Source: Ardenticatenales bacterium (GTDB lineage: Bacteria > Chloroflexota > Anaerolineae > Promineifilales > Promineifilaceae). From it: a DNA stretch of 64,000 nt. The translations under genes and the position numbers were made by a program. Below, piece by piece: positions 27,201 through 38,068 of the stretch. The stretch is taken from assembly GCA_020634515.1 (NCBI GenBank), contig JACKBL010000004.1:248001-312000 (forward strand), written 5' to 3'. Positions within the stretch are counted from its first letter, which is position 1, and the number at the start of each line of letters is the position of its first letter. The notes under the pieces were generated by a model that had not been told where the DNA came from, made no database searches, and worked only from the letters and a program-made list of their open reading frames with translations.

Positions 27201-28038
27201 ATCGCCCCCGCCACCAGTGCGGGCAACCGCGCCCCTGCCATCAGCGCGACAGCGTGGCGGCGGACATCGGGTGGGCGCGGCCAGAGTGCTGATCTTGCAC
27301 GCTAACGGCACCAATCGGGATCGGGATGCGGCGCTGGCCTGCCACCTGGCGGGAGGCGACCCGGAGATCGTCCACGTGAATCAACTCCTGGCCAGGGAAC
27401 GGCGGCTGGATGATTACCACATGCTCGTGGTTCCCGGCGGCTTTTCCTACGGGGATGATCTGGGGGCGGGGGTGCTGTGGGCGCAGGATTTGCGGCATAG
27501 TTTGGGGGAAGCGCTGCACCATTTTGTGCAAAGCGGTCGCCCCGTGTTGGGCATTTGCAATGGATTCCAGGTGTTGGTGAAGGCGGGCGTGCTGCCTGGG
27601 AATACATCCGGGGCGCGGGACGTAACGTTGACGTTTAATGAATCGGCCCAGTTTGAATGTCGTTGGGTCTATTTGCGGCCCCATGCGGCCTGTAACAACC
27701 TGTTTACGCGCGGGTTGGATGAGTTGATTTATTGTCCGGTGGCGCATGGGGAGGGGCGGCTGGCGGTGCGTGATGAAGCGGCGGCGGCGCGGTTGTGGGC
27801 GCAAAATCTGGTGGCGCTGCGTTATGTGGACGCGGCGGGGAATGACGTCGGGTATCCGGGGAACCCTAATGGCTCCGTGGATGGCATTGCCGGATTGAGC
27901 AACGCGGCGGGGAATGTGTTGGGGTTGATGCCGCACCCGGAAAATCATATTTTTCCCTGGCAGTGTCCGCGTGGGGAATGGGGCGGGGAGGCGCGGATGG
28001 GTTTGCGGTTGTTTGTGAATGGATTGCGAGGAAGCTAG
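24256..28038 (+). CDS. purL: phosphoribosylformylglycinamidine synthase, single-chain PurS-like/PurL/PurQ
   Basis: This 1260-residue enzyme makes FGAM from FGAR, glutamine and ATP. Residues 1-170 are two PurS-like repeats ([21 protein letters not shown] and a related block). PurL follows, with [55 protein letters not shown] and [20 protein letters not shown]. From about residue 1010 is the PurQ glutaminase ([14 protein letters not shown], Cys1101 in LGICNGFQ, and LMPHPENH). A TGCCGGCA at 26051 encodes MPA at the head of a Pro/Asn/Gln-rich insert ([17 protein letters not shown]) between PurL domains. It is separate from the other pur genes but close to them. Confidence 0.95.
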   Translation: [1260 protein letters not shown]

Positions 28039-28461
28039 ATGTGTGGTGAGACGAATGCGGAGCGGGTGCGGGCTTTTCATGCGGCGATGGGGTCGCCCGT
28101 GCCGGCAAAACCCCATGCCCCCGATCAGTCACTTTTGCGCTTGCGGGAAACCCTGCTGGACGAGGAATACGACGAAGTAAAGACGGCTATCCGACAACTG
28201 ATGGCCGGGGCTGAAGGCGTTAACGCCGCCGCCTTCAGCCATCTGATGCACGAACTGGCCGATTTGCTGTACGTGACCTATGGAGCCATGCTGGCCTGTG
28301 GCGTTGACCCCGACCCGGTTTTTGCCGCCGTGCATCAAGCCAATATGGACAAAACCCATGGACCGCGTCGGGCCGATGGTAAGCAGCTTAAGCCTCCTGG
28401 ATGGCAGCCTGCGGATGTGGGGGGCGTTATTGCGCGCCAACTCGGCAAATTTGCCGAATAA
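28039..28461 (+). CDS. MazG-like nucleotide pyrophosphohydrolase
   Basis: The 140-residue all-alpha protein has LRETLLDEEYDEVKTAIRQL and LMHELADLLYVTYGAMLACGVDPDPVFAAVHQANMDK. The EExxE...ExxD pattern binds magnesium in the MazG/PRA-PH superfamily. Members hydrolyse nucleoside triphosphates, or phosphoribosyl-ATP in the HisE branch. The ATG follows the purL stop directly, so the two are translationally linked. Nucleotide clean-up is a plausible job. Confidence 0.82.
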   Translation: MCGETNAERVRAFHAAMGSPVPAKPHAPDQSLLRLRETLLDEEYDEVKTAIRQLMAGAEGVNAAAFSHLMHELADLLYVTYGAMLACGVDPDPVFAAVHQANMDKTHGPRRADGKQLKPPGWQPADVGGVIARQLGKFAE

Positions 28462-28548
28462 CACTGCTTAACCGCTGGGACCTGTTTGCGAAAAGAAAAA
28501 AAGAGTCCCTTGATAATGGGGTGCAGTTTCTTCCGGGATTACGCGACC

Positions 28549-28596
28549 TGATCAAGCCAGATCAGACCTGATCAAGCCAGATCAGGCCTGATCTGG
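28549..28596. repeat. GATC-rich tandem repeat ending in a perfect palindrome
   Basis: The 19-bp unit CCTGATCAAGCCAGATCAG occurs twice, followed by CCAGATCAGGCCTGATCTGG (28577-28596), a perfect 20-bp palindrome. Five GATC sites fall within about 48 bp. The palindrome contains the stop codon of the minus-strand gene 28582-29853 and may end its transcript. Confidence 0.8.
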
Positions 28597-29853
28597 TTGC
28601 TGCCCGGCAAGGACGTGCCAATAGGTGGCCGAGCTGCGATGGGGGCGTTGATTAGCCCAGTAGACGTCTTGCGTGGGCGCGCGGTTGTATCCATGGGCGG
28701 CCTGGCTCCCGTCGCGGAAGAATCGCTGGCAGCGGCGCTCACGCTTTTTTCCGGCTTGTGTCTTGTCGTTCCCCGTCATCCCTTCATGCAACAGGACTGC
28801 AAGCTGCCGGTTGAGGCGGCGTCGTTGCCCCGGCGCTCGTTGTGCGTGGGGGCCGATGTAGCTGTTGGGTAGCTGCCAGGCCAGGTAGGTTTGTCCGGCC
28901 TGGCCCATTTGGCCGCGGTGGTCGCGGAAATGGAACAGGGCGTGACCATGCTGGCTGGCGCGTGCTTGCGTTGTTGTCGGGGTAGGGGGGGCTCCCACCG
29001 CGATGTTTGTTTGTGGTCGAATGCCGGCACTTTTCTCATACCGGCGTTGTGTTTGTCGCGTCGTCTGGCTCAGTTTTTCCAGCGTGATGCGGGCGATAGG
29101 GGCCGCCTGGATGCGTCCGTCGCGGGTTGTTTTGCCGCGGCTGCTGTGGAAACTGGCATAGAAATGGGCGCGAACTTTGCCAATGTCGCCACGCAGGTGT
29201 TTTGCCGGCAGCAGAACGGCAGGCGATGTCAGCGCGGCAACGCCGAGGGCGGCGGCTACGCGGGGCACGGACCGCAGCCAGATGCGTTCGTTTTGCCGCT
29301 GCCAGAAGATGTCGTCTCCTTGCGTCAGTAAATTGCGTAACTGCCGCCAGCCACAGACGCGCCACGTTCCCGTGGTGGATGTCAGTTGCTGGCGTGCCTC
29401 CGCGAGCGAGAGCCAGCCGCGTCCTGCTTGATCCAGGTGGCGCAGCAGCAGCCAGATGCGCCCGGCGGCTACCTGACTCTGGCGCAGCATGGCCAGGGCC
29501 AGGTCCGGGTACAGGGTGAGGCGCGCGTCGTGTGTCGGTTTGTCGGGCGTGGGTGGGGTGGATGGGGCGGGTGGGGTGGATGGCGGCGGTGTGTTTAAGG
29601 AGGGGGTTTGCCGCCGCAGCAGTTGGGTGAGGGGTTGGCTTTCCCATCCGAGATGGGGGGGGAGGGTGATGGGGGGGGGAGGAGAAGATGCCGGCACAAC
29701 ACAGGGGTCCAGGCGGCGCCCGGTTTCATCTGTGTGTATGGGCTGGTTGGTGGAGAGGCGTTGATGCCGGCATAGCCTGCGCCGTGCTGCCAGATGTTCC
29801 TGAGCCGACTGCAAGGCCAATAACCGCTCACCCTGCCGATATTCTTCCCTCAC
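28582..29853 (-). CDS. unknown DNA-binding-like protein with proline-rich N-terminal linker
   Basis: A 423-residue open frame starts with a GTG at 29853. Residues 45-110 are Pro/Thr/Ser-rich (PSLNTPPPSTPPAPSTPPTP). A helical block follows (LALAMLRQSQVAAGRIWLLL), then RVCGWRQLRNLLTQGDDIFWQ, which looks like a winged-helix-type unit. A basic region, ARITLEKLSQTTRQTQRRYEK, has a helix-turn-helix look. The C-terminus is very basic. No family is recognised. Four TGCCGGCA copies lie in the gene, and the strongly C-rich codons of the linker follow one of them. It may be a mobile-element or plasmid protein. The start is uncertain. Confidence 0.5.
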   Translation of the reverse strand: MREEYRQGERLLALQSAQEHLAARRRLCRHQRLSTNQPIHTDETGRRLDPCVVPASSPPPPITLPPHLGWESQPLTQLLRRQTPSLNTPPPSTPPAPSTPPTPDKPTHDARLTLYPDLALAMLRQSQVAAGRIWLLLRHLDQAGRGWLSLAEARQQLTSTTGTWRVCGWRQLRNLLTQGDDIFWQRQNERIWLRSVPRVAAALGVAALTSPAVLLPAKHLRGDIGKVRAHFYASFHSSRGKTTRDGRIQAAPIARITLEKLSQTTRQTQRRYEKSAGIRPQTNIAVGAPPTPTTTQARASQHGHALFHFRDHRGQMGQAGQTYLAWQLPNSYIGPHAQRAPGQRRRLNRQLAVLLHEGMTGNDKTQAGKKRERRCQRFFRDGSQAAHGYNRAPTQDVYWANQRPHRSSATYWHVLAGQQPDQA

Positions 29854-29919
29854 CGCGCACTCTAGACGGGGCGGAGCAGCCTACACCAATGCATCAACCT
29901 CGCGCCATGCACGAGATTA

Positions 29920-29948
29920 TTGACACATATACAGGCGTGTGCTATGCT
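29920..29948 (+). promoter_or_regulatory. strong sigma-70-type promoter
   Basis: TTGACA at 29920-29925 is separated by exactly 17 bp from TATGCT at 29943-29948. Transcription would start near 29955. The only reading frame downstream is a five-codon peptide, and a terminator follows at 30072, so the promoter appears to drive a short RNA. Confidence 0.7.
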
Positions 29949-29954
29949 CTTTAC

Positions 29955-30103
29955 CCGGTAGAGCAAACTTCGTGGAGGCGCAAAAACCCCCACCCCCTCA
30001 CAGGGTACATTGTTGAAAACGTTGCCAGCGGCTTCAACTCAAATGTATAAGTTTGCTTGCAATTTCCGCCAGGCCAAGCGTGCCCCCGCTTGGCCTTTTG
30101 CTT
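29955..30103 (+). ncRNA. candidate small RNA of about 145 nt
   Basis: The segment lies between the 29920-29948 promoter and a terminator at 30072-30099 (GGCCAAGC, loop, GCTTGGCC, TTTT). It contains a hairpin with arms TACATTGTTGAA (30006-30017) and TTCAAC/AATGTA (30033-30047) split by a small bulge. No protein is encoded. It shows no 4.5S RNA, RNase P or tmRNA signature that I can recognise. A 6S-like or antisense role is possible. Exact ends are estimated. Confidence 0.5.
30072..30099 (+). terminator. intrinsic terminator of the small RNA
   Basis: An 8-bp stem, GGCCAAGC/GCTTGGCC, with an 8-base loop is followed by TTTT. Confidence 0.65.
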
Positions 30104-30439
30104 ATGCACGAGATGCACGCACGTTAACGGAATACTTGTTAGCGTGAAACATCTCAATCGCCGAGGAAAGCCACCACACTGACATGCAATGACCTTACTC
30201 AGCTACACACCACTTGAGTGAATTGCCCCCTCACTCGCAATGGTGTTCTCGCTGTCTTTTTCTTGTTCAAGATGCCCCATTGCGTACTTGCTGATGGGCA
30301 GGCACTGAAAAACAAGAGAAATGGGGTGCGACGCAAAACAGTGTAACAAAGATAGAAACCCTTGTCAATAAATCTATATGCTATAGATTGCCGATTCGGG
30401 CATCTTTTTGCCATAGAAGCCGCAATTGACGCAAATTGT

Positions 30440-30459
30440 TGTGGATAGCATGTGGATAA
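30440..30459 (-). promoter_or_regulatory. two DnaA-box-like sites upstream of the AAA ATPase
   Basis: TGTGGATAG (30440-30448) and TGTGGATAA (30451-30459) are spaced 11 bp apart, one helical turn. The second is the exact complement of the consensus DnaA box TTATCCACA and the first differs at one position. A further TTGTGGGTTTTGTG follows. They could regulate the downstream ATPase gene through DnaA or form part of a replication origin. Confidence 0.55.
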
Positions 30460-30546
30460 CTTGTGGGTTTTGTGTTATAAAGAGGAACGGGATCGCGCAG
30501 TTAGGCCTCCCTTGACAATCACATTCACACTTAATAGGATATGTCC

Positions 30547-31434
30547 ATGAGCGCTGACATCTTCCCCATGATCGAGATCGATCAATTCTTTCAGCCCAAA
30601 TGGGAAAACCTGGGGTTAGTGGTTCCCCCCTTCAGCATAGAGGCCGACCCTCGCTTTATGTACCTTTCCACAGAAACCAAGCGCGCGCTGTCCAAGGTCA
30701 GCTACATGGTGGAAGCCGGACAGGGGGCTTCCATCATCATAGGCGAGGTAGGAACGGGCAAAACAACCCTGGCTTCCTGGTTTCACAGTCGCTATGCGCG
30801 CCGCCCCGATTTCGTTGCCGCCAAAGTTGATGAGCCGCCCAAGCGCAGCGGTCTGCTTCTGCTGCGTCGTATCGCGGCCGAGTTTGGTTTGCGCACCCGT
30901 CGTGCCACGGAAGATCAACTAAACGAGTTCCGCGCTTATCTCGTCGAGCAGACAGCCAAAGGCGTGCTACCATTGATCATCATTGATGAAGCGCACGAAT
31001 TGGGCGCGGAGCAATTCACCGAACTTCGCCGCCTTCTCAACTTCCGCGATCCACGCGGGGGCAAGGCATACCAGCTGGTGCTGCTGGGGCGGCCCGAACT
31101 GGATATTAATTTGCGCTTCGTGCCCGACTTCAATGATCGCGTCGCCACGCGATCCTCGCTTGATCCTCTCCCCCCGGAAGATACCAAAGCCCTCATCGAA
31201 TATCGCCTGTTTGCCGCCGGACGCAGCCCTAGTCAGGGAACGCTTTTTACGGATGACGCCGCCTTGCTGATATGGCGCACGACGAGAGGCTATCCTCGCA
31301 GCATCTGTTTGCTTTGCTTACATTTATGCCTTGAGTTGTTGGCCCAGGACAAGGGACGTCTAATTGACGAGGCATTTGTCAATGCGTTTCTGGACAAGCA
31401 CCAGAATTACCGTCAGCTAGAGGGAAATAGTTAG
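30547..31434 (+). CDS. AAA ATPase of the ExeA/TniB-like type
   Basis: The 295-residue protein has Walker A GEVGTGKTTLASWF, Walker B PLIIIDEAHELG and a sensor-like VLLGRPELDINLR. It closes with RTTRGYPRSICLLCLHLCLELL, as in the AAA_22 group of ExeA- and TniB-type ATPases. TniB/TnsC-like members feed transposases; ExeA members assist secretion. No transposase lies next to it. The ATG at 30547 is preferred because AGGA precedes it by eight bases. The next gene overlaps its stop codon, so the pair works together. Confidence 0.78.
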   Translation: MSADIFPMIEIDQFFQPKWENLGLVVPPFSIEADPRFMYLSTETKRALSKVSYMVEAGQGASIIIGEVGTGKTTLASWFHSRYARRPDFVAAKVDEPPKRSGLLLLRRIAAEFGLRTRRATEDQLNEFRAYLVEQTAKGVLPLIIIDEAHELGAEQFTELRRLLNFRDPRGGKAYQLVLLGRPELDINLRFVPDFNDRVATRSSLDPLPPEDTKALIEYRLFAAGRSPSQGTLFTDDAALLIWRTTRGYPRSICLLCLHLCLELLAQDKGRLIDEAFVNAFLDKHQNYRQLEGNS

Positions 31435-31970
31435 TGGAACCGAAGAAAAGCACAATTGCCGCGCTGTTGCAGGATAAGCCAAAGCGGGGTCGTCCGCCCC
31501 GTCGCATTAGTCGGCAAAACGTCTATGTTGCGCTAACAGGGGAAGAGAAGCAGGCTATGCATGACCTGGCGGATAAACTCCCGCCGGGCTTGAAGCGCGC
31601 GGATATTCCCGATCTTGCTATCGGTCTGCTGGCCGTGAGGTTGGAGAGCATACGCCGGCATGTTGCTGATCGTGAACGGGAGATGCCAGAGGGAATAACG
31701 GATATGGAATCGTTGTATTTGCTGTGGGATTTGCCGTTGCCGGCGGAAGATGCGGAGCGAAACTGGACCTCCCTCCGCGTATCGCCGCAGCAAGCTATTG
31801 AACTAGGACGTGTACAAGGCACTCTTCACGCCCTCTTTGGCGCCAATCGCAGCCAGGTGTATACACTTGGATTAGCCCTGTTTCGTCAGGCCGTACAGAA
31901 CGAACTTGCTCACCACAGCTATAATTCCGTACATGATCTCCAAGAACTGATCGAGGCTATTTTTTTGTGA
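31434..31970 (+). CDS. AT-hook-like DNA-binding protein paired with the AAA ATPase
   Basis: The 178-residue protein starts with a GTG that overlaps the ATPase stop (TAGTG). Its N-terminus KPKRGRPPRRISRQNV carries the core of an AT-hook (RGRP). The remainder is helical, with a ribbon-helix-helix-like VYVALTGEEKQAMHDLADKL and GRVQGTLHALFGANRSQVYTLGLALF. No family is recognised. Tight coupling to an ATPase and the DnaA-box-like sites upstream suggest DNA transactions, possibly replication or partition. That is inference. Confidence 0.6.
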   Translation: MEPKKSTIAALLQDKPKRGRPPRRISRQNVYVALTGEEKQAMHDLADKLPPGLKRADIPDLAIGLLAVRLESIRRHVADREREMPEGITDMESLYLLWDLPLPAEDAERNWTSLRVSPQQAIELGRVQGTLHALFGANRSQVYTLGLALFRQAVQNELAHHSYNSVHDLQELIEAIFL

Positions 31971-32365
31971 GTAACTCATAAAGAATACATCGAGATCAAC
32001 AACCGCTCAACCCCGTCACCCTGATAGGAAAGTAAAAAATAAAGGGTATAAGTCCGTCATAATGCCACATATGGTGGTTATAGGCGTGTATTTGAGGCGT
32101 TTTATAACTTATAATTTACCCAAGTCCGAAAGGCGGCGAATACAAGACTGCGGTGATTTGTGATCATCTGTTTTGGCCGATCTCCCGATGTTGTTATTCA
32201 CTGATGATGTTGTTGTTTGGTTGCCGAAGCCGTTGTCAAGCCATGATCTTCAATCGGATTTGCCCCATCGGGCACAAGACTTCTCAATCTCCCCCCCCAG
32301 AAGCGTCGCTTGCACACCGTGGCAAGGGCAAATGGGGGAAATGTGAAATCCGGCCAAGAAAGGGG

Positions 32366-32393
32366 TTGACAAGCCATAAGAAAGTTGTATAAT
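32366..32393 (+). promoter_or_regulatory. rRNA promoter P1
   Basis: TTGACA at 32366-32371 and TATAAT at 32388-32393 are separated by 16 bp. The position is about 300 bp upstream of 16S rRNA, on the coding strand. Confidence 0.75.
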
Positions 32394-32548
32394 GCTCTTT
32401 TGCTGGCAGCGGCCAGTTGTAAACCTGAACAGCAGTAAACAGCGTATAAAGTTGTGGCAAAAAGCCAATCTATAGCTAGTAGATTTCTCGCAGCGAATTT
32501 CTAATCAGAATAGATGCGAGAAAAAGCAAAATTGGTTGGCAACAGCCC

Positions 32549-32577
32549 TTGACACGCTAAGAGAGTTGTGTTACGAT
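32549..32577 (+). promoter_or_regulatory. rRNA promoter P2
   Basis: TTGACA at 32549-32554 and TACGAT at 32572-32577 are separated by 17 bp. The spacer resembles that of P1 (CTAAGAGAGTTG versus ATAAGAAAGTTG), which suggests a duplicated promoter. Confidence 0.7.
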
Positions 32578-32596
32578 ACTAACTCTCGACGGAAGA

Positions 32597-32627
32597 ACTT
32601 TAACAGTTGAAAAGCGATAGAAACAAG
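32597..32627 (+). other. 5' arm of 16S precursor processing stem
   Basis: These 31 bases pair with 34243-34273 almost perfectly (for example AAAAGCGATAGAAACAAG with CTTGTTTCTGTCGCTTTT), enclosing 16S rRNA. This is the expected RNase III substrate. Confidence 0.8.
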
Positions 32628-32697
32628 CATATGCTTGGGCTCCAGGTAAATTCAAAACGTAGTCCGTATTCTTTACGGATAAAAAACTTTCCTTAAT

Positions 32698-34196
<1,499 letters not shown>

Positions 34197-34242
34197 TTTA
34201 TGGAGAAAGTATGTGACCGAGAGGTTGCGTATAACCCAGGCA

Positions 34243-34273
34243 CTTGTTTCTGTCGCTTTTCAGTTGTTAAAGT
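34243..34273 (+). other. 3' arm of 16S precursor processing stem
   Basis: This is complementary to 32597-32627 over 31 bases with very few mismatches. Confidence 0.8.
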
Positions 34274-34336
34274 CTTGTGGTGATTTGAAGAAGGCTCGTT
34301 AAAAGCAGACTCTGCTTTCTAAAGCGAACGTGTCAA

Positions 34337-34410
34337 GGGCCTGTAGCTCAGCCGGTTAGAGCGTTCCTCTGATAAGGGAGAGGTCGTTGGTTCGAGTCCA
34401 ACCAGGCCCA
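34337..34410 (+). tRNA. tRNA-Ile (anticodon GAT)
   Basis: The acceptor arms GGGCCTG and CAGGCCC pair. The D-arm TAGCTCAGCCGGTTAGAGC, the anticodon loop CTGATAA with GAT at 34371-34373, and GGTTCGAGTCC in the T arm are all present. The CCA end is not encoded. It is a normal part of the 16S-23S spacer. Confidence 0.95.
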
Positions 34411-34428
34411 CTCCTCCATTAAATCAGA

Positions 34429-34501
34429 GGGGATGTAGCTCAGCTGGGAGAGCGCCGCCTTTGCACGGCGGAGGTCAGGGGTTCGAGTCCCCTCATCTCC
34501 A
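34429..34501 (+). tRNA. tRNA-Ala (anticodon TGC)
   Basis: The acceptor GGGGATG pairs with CATCTCC with one wobble. The D-arm TAGCTCAGCTGGGAGAGC, the anticodon TGC in TTTGCAC at 34462-34464, and GGTTCGAGTCC are present. The CCA end is not encoded. Confidence 0.95.
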
Positions 34502-34613
34502 TCTCTTCCCAGAAGGGTCGCCTTTCTACAAAGCTTGTTAACAGGAAATAAGATTGTTGTTAGTTGACACTCGTTAGGCACGAATATCAGGCATGTGATT
34601 CAGGTTTCTTTGC

Positions 34614-34640
34614 GGCCTGGCTCTATGCCGGGCCTTTTTT
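34614..34640 (+). terminator. intrinsic-terminator-like hairpin inside the rRNA spacer
   Basis: GGCCTGGC (34614-34621), loop TCTAT, GCCGGGCC (34627-34634) and then six T residues form a textbook terminator. It lies between tRNA-Ala and 23S rRNA, where full termination would remove 23S and 5S expression. Antitermination or partial attenuation is implied if it is active. Confidence 0.6.
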
Positions 34641-34739
34641 GTGCCGAAACGGCGGTAGGCAATTAATGAATGTCTCTAACATGGGGGCATTCATTAGCGG
34701 CCTACCAGGTTGCTAAACAAGTATGTTTGCACATTAAAA

Positions 34740-34801
34740 ATCGAATATAGATATCGTCCATGCAGTCTTACACGTAAAGTGAGAATGTCGAATTCTCCGT
34801 A
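34740..34801 (+). other. 5' arm of 23S precursor processing stem
   Basis: Segments TCGAATATAGA, AGTCTTA and GAATTCTCCGTA (34790-34801) pair in order with TACGGAGAATTC (37778-37789), TAAGACT and TCTATATTCGA downstream of 23S. Together they form a long interrupted stem around 23S rRNA. Confidence 0.75.
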
Positions 34802-34808
34802 TCATATG

Positions 34809-37772
<2,964 letters not shown>

Positions 37773-37875
37773 TGTGGTACGGAGAATTCGGGATTTTGAC
37801 TCCGTATAAGACTGTTCTGATGTCTATATTCGATTGTGTAAACCAGGCTTAAAAAAGCTTTGTTGATAAAGGTCT

Positions 37876-37991
37876 TTTGGTGATTTAAGCGACGAGGGTA
37901 CACCCGGTCCCATCCCGAACCCGGAAGTTAAGCTCGTCAGCGCCGATGGTACTTGGGGGGCGACCCCCTGGGAGAGTAGGTCATTGCCAAA
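37876..37991 (+). rRNA. rrf: 5S ribosomal RNA
   Basis: The terminal arms TTTGGTGA and TCATTGCCAAA pair. Internal GTCCCATCCCGAACCCGGAAG and GGCGACCCCCTGGGAGAGTAG, each read in part, are the conserved 5S cores. The length is about 116 nt. Confidence 0.93.
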
Positions 37992-38008
37992 AGGCCTTTT
38001 TTCATTTT
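37986..38008 (+). terminator. rRNA operon terminator
   Basis: AAAAGGCCTTTTTT follows the 5S 3' arm, giving a short hairpin with a T run at the end of the rRNA operon. A TGCCGGCA lies immediately after, at 38010. Confidence 0.5.
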
Positions 38009-38068
38009 CTGCCGGCATTTACAATCACCCATCGCCCCAAAACGGAGCCGAGTACGGGGAGTGTTTGC

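Larger units (their letters stand above)
29854..30546. other. long intergenic region with sRNA candidate and DnaA-box-like sites
   Basis: Between the proline-rich gene and the ATPase there is no convincing reading frame. The region holds a strong promoter (29920-29948), a structured stretch with an intrinsic terminator (to 30099), an AT-rich segment (about 30340-30430) and two DnaA-box-like nonamers (30440-30459). Minus-strand frames here (29951-30157, 30199-30414) do not look coding. Confidence 0.6.
31971..32697. other. rRNA operon leader and upstream region
   Basis: The AT-rich first part (31971-32150) has an inverted TAATGCCAC/GTGGTTA motif around 32061-32082. After 32340 come two rRNA-type promoters and the 5' arm of the 16S processing stem. 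No protein gene is seen. Confidence 0.6.

Noticed and set aside
24853..28116. Long minus-strand frames opposite purL (24853-26028, 26035-27147, 27241-28116)
   Set aside because: These are shadows of the purL frame; no motif or start signal.
30547..31970. Tn7-like transposon core from the TniB-like ATPase
   Set aside because: No DDE transposase, TniQ or end repeats are found nearby, so only the ATPase family resemblance is kept.
34348..34581. Minus-strand open frame containing WLDSNQRPLPYQ and DEGTRTPDLRRA
   Set aside because: This is the antisense of tRNA-Ala and tRNA-Ile, a well-known false protein in genome annotation.
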